Positions 8,111 through 16,901 of a stretch of 64,000 nucleotides of DNA are shown here, one piece after another; position 1 is the first letter of the stretch; every line of letters begins with the position of its first letter. Origin of the DNA: Kamptonema formosum PCC 10802. Lineage in GTDB: Bacteria > Cyanobacteriota > Cyanobacteriia > Cyanobacteriales > Oscillatoriaceae. The position numbers and the translations under genes were made by a program. The notes under the pieces are model-generated. The model was given only the letters and a program-made list of their open reading frames with translations, made no database searches and had not been told where the DNA came from. The DNA is taken from positions 246,538 to 310,537 of the forward strand of contig NZ_KB235949.1 of assembly GCF_000332335.1 (NCBI RefSeq). Direction: 5' to 3'.

Positions 8111-10522
8111 TTATAATTTTTTTATTCCATTCATGGCAGTTTTTTGAGACAACACATGATGCACGAGCGAAGCCGCAGCAGCAGCAGCTAAGGGTTGATG
8201 CTTTTTGTGTTTTTTTCCATCTCCCCAGTCGCAGATAGACTTCACTAAAATCCATGCTGTACCTACGCGCCCTGATGCTGCACAAAGCCCCGCCCCTTCC
8301 ATTTCTCCTCCCACTGCTTGGGGAAACTTATGAAATAGAGTGGCTTTGAAATCTGGATTATCAACTAACTTTTCCCCGGACAGAATAGAACTGACAATGA
8401 GGCTACAATATGAACCGTCGGGACGAGCAAACTGCCAATTTTGAACGTTTTCAAAACGATTCAGCAATATTGTGTTACTTGGTGGAATGCTACCGCGATA
8501 AATTATCTCTTCCCCAACACGCTGCTGTTCGTAAGAGATAATTTGTGATGCAACTAACACATCCCCTATCTTTTGCTTAGTCGGATCTTTACCAAAGGCG
8601 ATACCGACCATGATAATTGCTTTGGGATTCCAGAGACGTTGAGCTTGCTCAGTTGCTAGAATCACAGAGCCGTCACCGATTGCTCCCATCCTACACTTAG
8701 TAACGACAGTATTGTACGCGCCGAATTTTCCCAGATAGTAAGTTTCTGGTCCAGAGTAAACCAGTAAAATTTTTTTTCTTCTGGGATAAGGTTTTAGGAG
8801 GTGTGTTACAGATATCAATTCGACATCTGTTGCGGTAATAATAACGGCATCAATTTCCTTTTTTAGTAAATCGCATTTGTTTTCATGAGTTTCTTGACTG
8901 TCAGGAAGGTTTGGAGAATACCACGGCTGTTCCTCAATCCGATATTCTTGTTCCTCTTGAGAAGTTGGTAAATTTGAACGTAATTCACCCCCGCCCAAGT
9001 GGGGTGTATCTCTCTGTAGTTGATTTGTAAAAAACTTTAACAGATTATTTTGTTCTTGAATTTGATTGATTAAAAACTCATTTAATGACTGAGAGCTATC
9101 CGCAGGTTTATCTTGCACTAAATTATTCTTAACCTTCTGGCATACTTCTGCTAAGGGAGTTTTTATTCTGTTGGTAATCATCAAAGCCTGCTCTACAAAA
9201 TCAATGGCTTCATGCCGATGACCTAAAATTTGATTAACCTCTGCCAAACTTTTTAGAACTCGTGCCTCTTCAATGGGATTTTCAATTTCTCTAAAAATTT
9301 CCAGCGCTTCGTACAATTTTTCTAGAGATTCAGAATATTGTCCTAATTCTCTATGAGTTATTGCCCAATTAGCTAAAGCTTCTCCTTCTCCCAGTCTGTC
9401 TCCAATATCACGAGCAATTATTAGAGATTTTTGATGATAGTTAGTTGCAGATTCATATTCTCCTAAACTATGGTAAATAACTCCTATACTTCCCTGTCTT
9501 TTAGCCTTGCCTTTTGCATCTCCAAGATCTAGCGCTATTTTTAGAGACTGCTGATAATATTCAAGTGCGGTGAGGTAATCTTCCATCAAGTAATAGGCAG
9601 TTCCCAGACTCCATAGCGCATCTCCCTCACCAGCTATTTCGCCAATCTCTTTAGCAATTTCCAGTTCTTGCTTGTAATATTCAATAGCTATTTCATACTG
9701 TCCCATAGCAGTTTGAATATTTCCTAGTCCAGCTAGAGCAATTCTTCTACCTCTTTTATGCTCGACTCTGATAGCGATTTCTTGACTTTGCAGATAGTAT
9801 CTAGTTGCTTTCTGAAATTCTCCTATAAAATTAAAGCTATTTCCCAGACCTATTAGGGCAATGACTTCTATCCATCGCTCGCCAAGCTCTTGAGAAATCT
9901 TCAATTGCTTTTGATAATACTCTATCGCTTGGTTACGATTTCCCATAGCCAGATAGGCGTTGCCTAGACCTCCGATGGCAATTCCTTCTAGTCGATATGC
10001 TGAAACTTTATGTGCAATTTCTACACTTTGCGAATAGTAATCAGTTGCTTCACCTAGTTTGCCTTTAGCCAGATATACGTCGCCCAAACCATTTAAACAA
10101 ATTGCATCTGTAATGGGATGAACTTTGTATAAAACTGTTTCATAAAGCTCAATTTGTTCTCGATAGTAACCCCAGGTATTCAGTTGATTATGCAATTCTT
10201 CTTTTGTAGGAGTATTGAGGCGAGTCATGATAACTGTATATGCTTCAGCCCAAGATTCTGCCTTTCCAAGATGGTAAACAGCTTCTAAGAAACCTTTAAC
10301 TTGCTCTAACTTGGTTGCTGATGGCAAAGGTTTGTACATCAATAGCCAGTTGGTAACAGCTATGTATTGATTACGTTTCCACAATGGCTTGATGGATTTC
10401 AGTGTTGCTATATCAATACCAAGTTCTGCCAATACAGACTCTCCAGGGGGTGTAATGTAAACCCTTTGGTGAGCCTGTTGTTCTTCATGAGCGAACTCGC
10501 CAAGATTATTCGTCATCGTCAT
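8111..10522 (-). CDS. TPR protein with C-terminal phosphorylase/nucleosidase (PNP_UDP_1) domain
   Basis: 803 residues. Residues ~22-140 are the operon's shared N-terminal module (PPGESVLAELGI, WGYYREQIEL). About eight TPRs run to ~residue 465, then a polar linker, then a nucleoside phosphorylase-like fold from ~558 to 795. Diagnostic motifs of that fold are present: MVGIAFGKD (~638), GGEMEGAGL (~740) and KSICDWGDGKK (~763), which supplies the acidic active-site residue. The start overlaps the end of the upstream ATPase gene by 17 nt, so translation is coupled. In known defence proteins (for example the PNP effector of Detocs, which cleaves ATP) such domains act as nucleotide-depleting toxins; whether this one does so is inference. 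TPR plus effector in one chain makes it a sensor-effector candidate. Confidence 0.9.
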   Translation of the reverse strand: MTMTNNLGEFAHEEQQAHQRVYITPPGESVLAELGIDIATLKSIKPLWKRNQYIAVTNWLLMYKPLPSATKLEQVKGFLEAVYHLGKAESWAEAYTVIMTRLNTPTKEELHNQLNTWGYYREQIELYETVLYKVHPITDAICLNGLGDVYLAKGKLGEATDYYSQSVEIAHKVSAYRLEGIAIGGLGNAYLAMGNRNQAIEYYQKQLKISQELGERWIEVIALIGLGNSFNFIGEFQKATRYYLQSQEIAIRVEHKRGRRIALAGLGNIQTAMGQYEIAIEYYKQELEIAKEIGEIAGEGDALWSLGTAYYLMEDYLTALEYYQQSLKIALDLGDAKGKAKRQGSIGVIYHSLGEYESATNYHQKSLIIARDIGDRLGEGEALANWAITHRELGQYSESLEKLYEALEIFREIENPIEEARVLKSLAEVNQILGHRHEAIDFVEQALMITNRIKTPLAEVCQKVKNNLVQDKPADSSQSLNEFLINQIQEQNNLLKFFTNQLQRDTPHLGGGELRSNLPTSQEEQEYRIEEQPWYSPNLPDSQETHENKCDLLKKEIDAVIITATDVELISVTHLLKPYPRRKKILLVYSGPETYYLGKFGAYNTVVTKCRMGAIGDGSVILATEQAQRLWNPKAIIMVGIAFGKDPTKQKIGDVLVASQIISYEQQRVGEEIIYRGSIPPSNTILLNRFENVQNWQFARPDGSYCSLIVSSILSGEKLVDNPDFKATLFHKFPQAVGGEMEGAGLCAASGRVGTAWILVKSICDWGDGKKHKKHQPLAAAAAASLVHHVLSQKTAMNGIKKL

Positions 10523-13067
10523 CGAGTTTTCTTAAATGTTCAAGCGACACACCCCGGATTAAATTATGCTGCCTTAATAAACATCGATCGCGCTCAACCA
10601 CTTCTTCCACTAAATAGCGATCGCGCAACGCATCCAGTGCCACCTGTTGTTCCTCTTCATCCCGATCCCAATCTTCCAAATGACTCAGCCAAAAATCCTC
10701 TGGTACTGGACAGCGATAAACTGAAGCTTCGCACAACAATATATAGGCATAGCGAACATCTTGTGCCAATCGATTAAAAGTCTTTTCCAGCCGCACTCGC
10801 ACATTCCTTCGTAAGCTGCGCGTATATCGATGGAGGTTAAACTTATCATCGGCTGATGCTGTTATTCCTTTCGTTGTTGCTTCCTCGATCGCCTTTTCAA
10901 CTTCTTCTACTTCCTTACCGTACTGATTCCAGTAAGCTAGAACATTACCATCAAAAGGCTGATTTCTAATTTCCCCAGCAATCACCCGCAAAGCTAAAGG
11001 ATGCCCTTCATAAGCACGCCCAATCCTTTCTAAATAGGGCTTACCTCCTGATTCTGTACCAACATCTAAACCTGTTTTCTCAAACAACGCCAACCGTTCT
11101 ATTTCTTCCAGTCCGCTCAGCGGTTGACAATACCAAAAATTTTGATATCTTGTTCCTATGGTTGGGAGCTGAGCTGGTAAATCTTGAGAAGTTAGAATAA
11201 TAGAACTTTCGCAAGAATCTGCTGCTAGCAAATTTTGAAAAAATCTTACCCACCACTCATCTTGAAAATCGCTCCATCCTTCCTCTTCATTTCCCTGCAA
11301 TATTTTTTCCAAAGAATCAATTTGGACTAAATAGCGATTCTCTCTTAGATGTCTCACCAATCTATATAGCAGGCGTTGAGTATCTTTACGGTCTTCTGGC
11401 GTGATGAGTTCGCCCCACTTTTCCAACCACCTCGCCGCTACACTGGCAAAATCAGAAGTTTGCTCCTCATTATCAAAATTCTCTTCGTGAAACTTCGTCC
11501 AGTCACCATCAAACCAGTCCGACAACTCTACTGCTAATCTTTCGCCCAATGCCGTTTTCCCAATACCTGTAATTCCTACCAGTATCAATAAGCGACAGGA
11601 CTCTCGAACCCGACGGCTCAAATCCCGAATCAGATTTTCCCGACCAACCCATGTATCATCAAGAGCAAAAAAATTGGTAGAACGAGCTTGAGCTTCTGGT
11701 AAACTCTCAATTGTAGAAGATTCGGATTCATCCTGAAAAAGCTGTTTGCGATCGCGCGGCGGTAAGGTGCGTAATTTGCCTAAATTGGGTTTACGAGTGC
11801 GCGGTTGATTCGTCAGTCGGAGGTAAAGCTGTTCGTACCCATCTTCTCGGTCAAGTCTGTAGAAGGTAGCACTACGAAGGGGACTGGGGATAAACTCAGA
11901 ATCTTGAGAAGTAAAGGCAATCGGAATAAACTTTGAATTATTCCCTTGGGCATCGTAGAGTTCCTGAATAATGACACCTCCTTCCCAAGTTACCCCCTTC
12001 CCTTTCCCGATTTCTTCGTGTCCCCGAAATCTGCGGTCATACTGTTGCGTACAAACGATTAGGGTATAGTCCGACGCTTCAACTTGATTCAGCATCCAGC
12101 GTTGCCATCCTTCAGACGGCGACTCCTCATACTGATCTATGTTGGCATCAATCCCATCTTCCAGAAGACGATCTGCAAGTGCCAGTACCTGTTCTTTATG
12201 TTGCTGGGAGTCATGGCTATAGCTGATAAAAACTTTTGGAGGTTTAGCGTTATAATTAATAGTTTGAGTAGATTCAGGTAACCGAAGCGGCAAAGTAGCT
12301 TGTGAAGAAGATGACTTACCCGCCTCTTCCATTGGAAGCTTCTTCAAAATCTCAAAAGCAAAGGCACTAGCATTACGAGCAGCAATTTCCTGAGAACCAC
12401 CCGCATCGGCTGCACTCTTACCATCAATCAGATCGGAAATTCCCCGGATAACCAGTGCCGATACTTGCGGATTGGCATAAGCCGCTTGGAGTAGTCCCCG
12501 CCCCTCCATTTCCACCGCTACCGCATCACCATAGTTCAACTGAAGGAACTTAAACACGCTGGATTTGGTTGAAGCAATCACCTTTTCCCCAGCGGCAATG
12601 GGTGCAACGAATACGCGGGGAGTCGAACTCGATGGCGATGCCAGTCTTTGCCGCCAGTCTGATTTTTTGGACTCAGCCCTGGCTCGCTGAATTAGATTGT
12701 ATGTAGAAAGCCCTAAATCGGGTCTGGGTTGAAATTTCTGTTTTGCCTTACCTGATTCATAGCCATAGACTTTCGTCGCGGCTACCACATCGCCAAGGGC
12801 TACATCCTTGATACCTCCAGCAACTCCCACAAAGAGTATGACACTGGGATTAAAATAGGCGATCGCTCTTTCCGCTTCCACCCCCGCACCCGCATTGCCC
12901 GCACCCACCTCGACAATCCCAACTTCCCATGACTCACCGTTAGCGAAAAATTTTCCTCGCTCATAAATTGTTCCCTGGGGATGCATCTCCTCTTGGAGAT
13001 CCCTCAGATGAGTACGAACAGCCAGATATTCAACCGGCAGAGCAGTTAATATTACTGCACGAGGCAT
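10506..13067 (-). CDS. Nucleosidase-SEFIR-NB-ARC STAND ATPase
   Basis: 853 residues, first gene of the operon; ATG with GAAGGA upstream. Domain order: PNP_UDP_1 nucleosidase (1-245: FVGVAGGIKD ~80, AVEMEGRGL ~184, IRGISDLIDGK ~207), SEFIR/TIR-like domain (~277-420: KVFISYSHDS, then EGWQRWMLNQVEASDYTLIV), and NB-ARC ATPase (~465-760) with P-loop GITGIGKT (~498), Walker B-like LVQIDSLE (~580), sensor ILTSQD (~624) and GHPLAL (~688). A winged-helix-like segment ends the chain. There is no C-terminal repeat sensor, unlike usual NLR-type proteins; the TPR arrays are in the next four genes. Two putative effector domains sit on one switch ATPase. A conflict/abortive-infection function is inferred from family (STAND NTPases with SEFIR or nucleosidase effectors); the architecture itself is read directly. 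Confidence 0.92.
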   Translation of the reverse strand: MPRAVILTALPVEYLAVRTHLRDLQEEMHPQGTIYERGKFFANGESWEVGIVEVGAGNAGAGVEAERAIAYFNPSVILFVGVAGGIKDVALGDVVAATKVYGYESGKAKQKFQPRPDLGLSTYNLIQRARAESKKSDWRQRLASPSSSTPRVFVAPIAAGEKVIASTKSSVFKFLQLNYGDAVAVEMEGRGLLQAAYANPQVSALVIRGISDLIDGKSAADAGGSQEIAARNASAFAFEILKKLPMEEAGKSSSSQATLPLRLPESTQTINYNAKPPKVFISYSHDSQQHKEQVLALADRLLEDGIDANIDQYEESPSEGWQRWMLNQVEASDYTLIVCTQQYDRRFRGHEEIGKGKGVTWEGGVIIQELYDAQGNNSKFIPIAFTSQDSEFIPSPLRSATFYRLDREDGYEQLYLRLTNQPRTRKPNLGKLRTLPPRDRKQLFQDESESSTIESLPEAQARSTNFFALDDTWVGRENLIRDLSRRVRESCRLLILVGITGIGKTALGERLAVELSDWFDGDWTKFHEENFDNEEQTSDFASVAARWLEKWGELITPEDRKDTQRLLYRLVRHLRENRYLVQIDSLEKILQGNEEEGWSDFQDEWWVRFFQNLLAADSCESSIILTSQDLPAQLPTIGTRYQNFWYCQPLSGLEEIERLALFEKTGLDVGTESGGKPYLERIGRAYEGHPLALRVIAGEIRNQPFDGNVLAYWNQYGKEVEEVEKAIEEATTKGITASADDKFNLHRYTRSLRRNVRVRLEKTFNRLAQDVRYAYILLCEASVYRCPVPEDFWLSHLEDWDRDEEEQQVALDALRDRYLVEEVVERDRCLLRQHNLIRGVSLEHLRKLDDDDE

Positions 13068-13207
13068 GGGTTAATCCTTCGAGGAACCTGAACATTTACT
13101 ATTCTGGCTCTTCTTTGGGGATTTGTCTAGAGTCTGAAAAATTTCTTTAACTTGCTGAACAATGCTTCCTTATCAGTCACAATAGACGTTTGAGGAACTC
13201 TAACCGG

Positions 13208-13762
13208 GCCATGACTAACAAAGACCAAATTCTTGAAATTTTCTTTAAGGAATACGACAAGCTCAAGTCAGAGGAGGCTCAGCGAATTGGTTTTCGAGAC
13301 AACCTACTTTACGTGACACTGGGCTTGTTTGCAACGGTTATCTCGTTTGCACTTTCCAACTCATCCAACTATTACGCTTTACTGGTAATCCCTTGGATTT
13401 GCCTAATCCTCGGTTGGACTTATCTGGTTAATGATGAGAAGATTACAGCGATTGGCAGGTACATTCGCCTCAAACTGGTGGATAAGGTTAAGGAGCATAC
13501 GGGCTATACGGAGCTGGAAACCCTTTTTGGTTGGGAAATTGCCCACCGTAGCGACAAGCACCGCAAACGCCGCAAGATTTGGCAGTTGATTGTTGACGAA
13601 ATTACATTTGTCTTTTCGGGTGTAGTTGCGCTGTCCGCATTCTGGTTTCTGGTATCCCAACCGCCCCTAGCGATAACTATTCTGTCCGGGGTAGAGCTTC
13701 TGCTTCTAATTGTTTTGGGAGTAGAGATATTCATTTATGCTGACCTGGCAGAGGGGCGATAG
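13208..13762 (+). CDS. Predicted four-helix integral membrane protein, divergent from the NLR operon
   Basis: About 184 residues from the chosen ATG (MTNKDQILEIFFKEYDKLK); the frame stays open six codons upstream. A charged N-terminal helix is followed by two hydrophobic segments (NLLYVTLGLFATVISFAL and YYALLVIPWICLILGWTYLV), a charged cytoplasmic loop of ~60 residues rich in K/R, and two more segments (EITFVFSGVVALSAFWFLV and ITILSGVELLLLIVLGVEIF). I do not recognise the family. It is transcribed divergently from the SEFIR-NB-ARC gene with ~140 bp between them, a position compatible with a membrane partner or effector of that system; that link is inference from proximity only. Confidence 0.75.
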   Translation, partial: AMTNKDQILEIFFKEYDKLKSEEAQRIGFRDNLLYVTLGLFATVISFALSNSSNYYALLVIPWICLILGWTYLVNDEKITAIGRYIRLKLVDKVKEHTGYTELETLFGWEIAHRSDKHRKRRKIWQLIVDEITFVFSGVVALSAFWFLVSQPPLAITILSGVELLLLIVLGVEIFIYADLAEGR

Positions 13763-13948
13763 GGTTTGATGCTCAGGGTTTAAACCGAGTTGAGAAAACT
13801 GAAGTAATTCTACAACTGTGGCAGTTATGCCAAACTCCGAACGCAATGCGCCGGCAGTATGGCAAACGGTTCAACCTCTCAACACCCCTGGGCTTTTCAC
13901 TCTTCCCCAAACAGGAGCGCTTCCATGTGACCCAGCAGTTCTTCCAGC

Positions 13949-14155
13949 TTAGCACCCTTTAACAGTCTCTGCTTTTTGGCCCTTCCCTTTACCTTGAAGT
14001 CTAGCCAGACGTTGCTCTCGCAGACCAATTTCTACGATCGCAATTAATTCATCAAGCTGGAGTGTGAGCAAATCGATTTGTTGGTTAACTTCGCGCCACC
14101 TAGCGACACTTCGCTCTCTCATCTGGGGGTCGGGTATTTGGAGTTGTGGGTTCAT
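13949..14155 (-). CDS. Small coiled-coil protein, unknown function
   Basis: 68 residues from ATG 14155, which overlaps the stop of the upstream small gene as ATGA; four further upstream codons are open. The sequence is mostly one amphipathic helix (WREVNQQIDLLTLQLDELIA) with a basic tail. No known domain. The coupled overlap with the next gene is the main evidence that it is real. Confidence 0.5.
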   Translation of the reverse strand: MNPQLQIPDPQMRERSVARWREVNQQIDLLTLQLDELIAIVEIGLREQRLARLQGKGKGQKAETVKGC

Positions 14156-14496
14156 GGCAGATTCCAATTTTGTTTGGTTTCAGAAATGCTTGCCTCTACA
14201 GCACCGATTAATGCCTCAGTCTGTTCAATGGTTTGAGCCAGTAAGTTCAGCATAGCATCGGTCGCTATTGGCTGGTATTCAGCTATGCCTAGCGCCAGGG
14301 TATGCAGACGCGAATAAGGCATTCTCAGCCTCTCGACACTGCTTTGCATCTGCTCTAATTCTGGTAAAGTTGCCTCATTCTCGCCAAACCGTTCAAATAG
14401 AGCAAACTCAGTGGCTTTAGCTTCATCAATCAGTTCTACCAACCGTCGCTGCAAGTAAAAGATAGCCGTTAAAGTTTGGTCTGGTAATTTGGCCAT
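14152..14496 (-). CDS. Small helical protein, unknown function
   Basis: 114 residues from MAKLPDQ (the frame opens 11 codons earlier). It is predicted to be all-helical, with a central region MQSSVERLRMPYSRLHTLAL and a C-terminal helix ending SETKQNWNLP. It ends with a 4-nt ATGA overlap into the next small coiled-coil gene and lies ~160 bp downstream of the ParB-like gene on the same strand, so the three may form a unit. Function unknown. Confidence 0.55.
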   Translation of the reverse strand: MAKLPDQTLTAIFYLQRRLVELIDEAKATEFALFERFGENEATLPELEQMQSSVERLRMPYSRLHTLALGIAEYQPIATDAMLNLLAQTIEQTEALIGAVEASISETKQNWNLP

Positions 14497-14659
14497 TATG
14501 CCCCAGATATAAAGAAGACAAGACTGCATTATACTTCATCCCGCCTGATCCCCCCCTGGGCTAGCACCACTTTGATAATCAAGCCCAGTGATAATATGCT
14601 TGCGTTGCCTCTTGCAGCGCTTTGTTTAGGGGATCTGCATAGCGAGAGCAAACATTCCC

Positions 14660-15709
14660 TCACTTGTCCCTGGATTTCCTAGATATGACAGCCATCATCT
14701 GCGCCAGCAACGCTGATAGCTCCTCCTGCTGCTCCGGGTCATCCCACACCTTTGATTTGATAATCTCCGCGTAGGCGGACTGTATTTGGCCCTTCAAGGA
14801 AGGCGCGGATGGTTTCAGCTCCGCCTGATGTTGGCGGATGCGTTCCTTGATTTGACTCAAGGACAGAGGTTTTGCTATCGCCTCCTCCAACAGCTCTCCC
14901 CTAAACTCATCGTCTTTAATCCGGGCGATAGCTTTCGCCTTGGTGTACTCAATCCTCCCGCGGCGTAGAGCTTCTAGGATGTCTTCAGGCAGCTTGAGCA
15001 AACGAAGTCGGGTAACGATAAACGACTCCCAGGTCATCTTGCCCAAACCAGCAAAGACTTCCTTTACCTTCTCAAATTCCGGGTTAGGGAAAACGTTTTC
15101 CCTAGACGCATCCGATGCGGATTCCCCCTCCGCCGAACCATTTCCCTCAGAAGCTGGAGAGCTTGAAGGGACTGCACCACCGGCACCCCCAGACTCCGAC
15201 TGCTTTTCCACAGCGTTCTTCATCTTATACAGCACAGAAGGCACAGCCCTCACCTCACAGTCCAGATGGAGCGCCAGCAACTGCAAAATCCCCTCCGCCT
15301 CCTCCACTGCATTGAGATCCCCCCGGTGGAGATTTTCCGTGAGCGCCACTTGCAGCGCCTCAAAGTCAGTCAGCTCCCGCACCACCACCGGCACTTCACT
15401 CAGTCCAACCGCAATCGCAGCTTTATACCGGCGCTCCCCAGCCACCAGCTCATACTGGCCAATGCCTGCCGGTCGCACCAGAAGCGGCTGCAGGATACCG
15501 TGTTCCCTAACGCTCGCCGTTAGCTCCTGCATAGCCCCTTCATCAAAATAATGCCGGGGCTGGTATTTCGCCGGCACAATCGACGCCACCGGCACATATT
15601 GAGCAACCGCTGGCAGCTGAGAGCCGGTTGGCTCAAACCCCACATCTCTGTTTTCAGTCCTGGGGTGGGAGTTAGATGAGGTTGAGCGCCGGTGCTGCTG
15701 TGAGCCCAT
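14660..15709 (-). CDS. ParB-like partition/nuclease-fold protein
   Basis: 349 residues. Residues ~40-125 are a ParB N-terminal domain with the expected boxes: IVPAKYQPRHYFDEGAMQEL, HGILQPLLVRP, YELVAGERRYKAA and ALTENLHRGDLNAVEEA. A low-complexity Ser/Gly/Glu linker (~165-205) separates it from a helical region with RRGRIEYTKAKAIARIKD and LSLSQIKERIRQH, as in the ParB helix-turn-helix part. No ParA gene is adjacent, which suggests an accessory or plasmid-derived ParB family member rather than the chromosomal segregation protein. The start codon lies at the edge of a ~280-bp duplicated segment that also precedes the hsdS remnant at 16.9 kb, so its upstream region appears to be a captured copy. 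Confidence 0.85.
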   Translation of the reverse strand: MGSQQHRRSTSSNSHPRTENRDVGFEPTGSQLPAVAQYVPVASIVPAKYQPRHYFDEGAMQELTASVREHGILQPLLVRPAGIGQYELVAGERRYKAAIAVGLSEVPVVVRELTDFEALQVALTENLHRGDLNAVEEAEGILQLLALHLDCEVRAVPSVLYKMKNAVEKQSESGGAGGAVPSSSPASEGNGSAEGESASDASRENVFPNPEFEKVKEVFAGLGKMTWESFIVTRLRLLKLPEDILEALRRGRIEYTKAKAIARIKDDEFRGELLEEAIAKPLSLSQIKERIRQHQAELKPSAPSLKGQIQSAYAEIIKSKVWDDPEQQEELSALLAQMMAVISRKSRDK

Positions 15710-15989
15710 TGTTTATTCTGTCTTGGGAGTCTTGTCTTTTTCCCAATCTATCACTATTAGTCCACCACTGCCTCACGTTAACCAAAAAAACGACAAATTC
15801 AACAATCCCCCAAAGTCCTGGCCCGCAGCGACGGGACTGGGCGCTCGAAAGCTGGTGCTGCAGCAGCCGGTTGGGCCAAGTCAGTGGCGGAAAGAGCGAT
15901 TCACCGGCACCCTATCGATTGCCGGTGCCGGTCACCAGCAACAGCTAGCTGCCGGTGCGAGAGCGAGGGTTCACCCTGGCCCCAGCCGA
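15706..15989. repeat. Direct duplication, copy 1 (upstream region of the ParB-like gene)
   Basis: This ~284-bp segment is repeated in the same orientation at 16898-17166 (~269 bp) with high identity broken by a few small indels. Shared landmarks are CCATTGTTTATTCT at the gene-proximal edge, ACAAATTCAACAATCCCCCA, and GAGGGTTCACCCTGGCCCCA at the far edge. Each copy lies immediately upstream of a minus-strand start codon, so a promoter/leader appears to have been duplicated. Confidence 0.9.
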
Positions 15990-16022
15990 TCCGGATATAG
16001 CGTTAATAAATAAATGATGGCC

Positions 16023-16250
16023 CTATTCAATAATTTCATCATATTGGTTGCTGTCGTGTTCTCGATGCTGTTTCATCGATAGCAGAATCTCGTCTAATGG
16101 CGTTTTGTCGAGAAACTGATGGCGTTCTTGGGTATAGTCGCCTTGACCCGAAGTAAAGTATTGAATAAACCGGATAGCATCAACGACTCCTAACGAATCG
16201 ATTAAAGCTTCATATCCTTGTCTTACAATTTCCTGCTGAGTTTTTATCAT
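16023..16250 (-). CDS. Small acidic protein, probable antitoxin partner of the PIN gene
   Basis: 75 residues (MIKTQQEIVRQGYEALIDSL...), acidic and His/Asp-rich at the C-terminus. It follows the PIN-domain gene by 16 nt on the same strand. Size and pairing fit an antitoxin, although no DNA-binding fold is obvious and antitoxins more often precede their toxin. The call rests on context. Confidence 0.6.
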   Translation of the reverse strand: MIKTQQEIVRQGYEALIDSLGVVDAIRFIQYFTSGQGDYTQERHQFLDKTPLDEILLSMKQHREHDSNQYDEIIE

Positions 16251-16266
16251 GGTTTTACTCCTCTGG

Positions 16267-16719
16267 TTAGGTCACGCTCATTAGCCATTGAACGGGATTG
16301 TTAGCGGGTACATTGAGAAGTTTAATATGTAGTTTGGCTTTCTTGATTAGGCGGTCATCTGTGGATAAAAATATATCAGCACGGCTTCGTTCAGCACTGG
16401 CGATGTGGGTGGCATCGTAGCCAGAAAATCCTAATTTTACGAGTTCTATAGAACGGTCTTCTATCCATTGGCTGCTGATTACCTTAATTTTAGCAATTCT
16501 CAGGATGGCCTTGACGTTATTCAGTCTGTCAAGATCGGGAGTTTGAGCGAGTTCTGCATCTAAGGCGGCGCTGGCGATGAGTTTCCACTGTCCTGATTGG
16601 CATTCGCTCAAGATTGTCAGGATTGCTCGGGTTTCTAAGGCGATTCGGGCCTGGTTTTGGTCGTCAAATGGACGATTGAGGCAGCACGCATCTAAATAAA
16701 TTATGTAGCTTTCACTCAT
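16267..16719 (-). CDS. PIN-domain ribonuclease toxin (VapC-like)
   Basis: 150 residues. It begins YIIYLDACCLNRPFDD, with the first conserved acidic residue of the PIN active site; further acidic positions are in ALDAELAQTPD, GFSGYDATHIASAERS and ADIFLSTDDRLIKKA. PIN toxins are Mg2+-dependent RNases neutralised by a small partner, here probably the 75-residue protein downstream. The start overlaps the stop of the hsdS fragment by 4 nt (ATGA), so the PIN gene was once translated downstream of an intact hsdS. Both genes are enclosed between the two copies of the ~280-bp direct repeat. Confidence 0.82.
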   Translation of the reverse strand: MSESYIIYLDACCLNRPFDDQNQARIALETRAILTILSECQSGQWKLIASAALDAELAQTPDLDRLNNVKAILRIAKIKVISSQWIEDRSIELVKLGFSGYDATHIASAERSRADIFLSTDDRLIKKAKLHIKLLNVPANNPVQWLMSVT

Positions 16720-16901
16720 ATCAGGCGCGTCCTGCCGGTTAAAAGTTCTTGCATCATGCCTTGTTTGATGGCTTGGGTTTTGGCGCGGCGGTTGTCTAAT
16801 GCGGCGATCTCGGCATCCATGTCAGAGAGGACTTGGGCGAGCGCTTGCTGTTTTTTCTCTGAAGGTGGAAGAGGTACTTGGAATGCAGCCATGTCTTCCA
16901 T
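16716..16901 (-). pseudogene. C-terminal remnant of a type I restriction specificity subunit (HsdS)
   Basis: 61 residues: VPLPPSEKKQQALAQVLSD, MDAEIAALDNRRAKTQAIKQ and GMMQELLTGRTRLI match the conserved C-terminal helix of HsdS. Both target-recognition domains are missing. The remnant now begins with an ATG exactly at the boundary of the duplicated ~280-bp segment, so the upstream gene body was replaced by repeat sequence. No hsdM or hsdR is nearby. It may still be translated and provide coupling to the PIN gene. Confidence 0.8.

Noticed and set aside
13773-13955. 60-codon minus-strand frame after the membrane protein
   Set aside because: No recognisable sequence or ribosome-binding site; it overlaps the end of the small coiled-coil gene.
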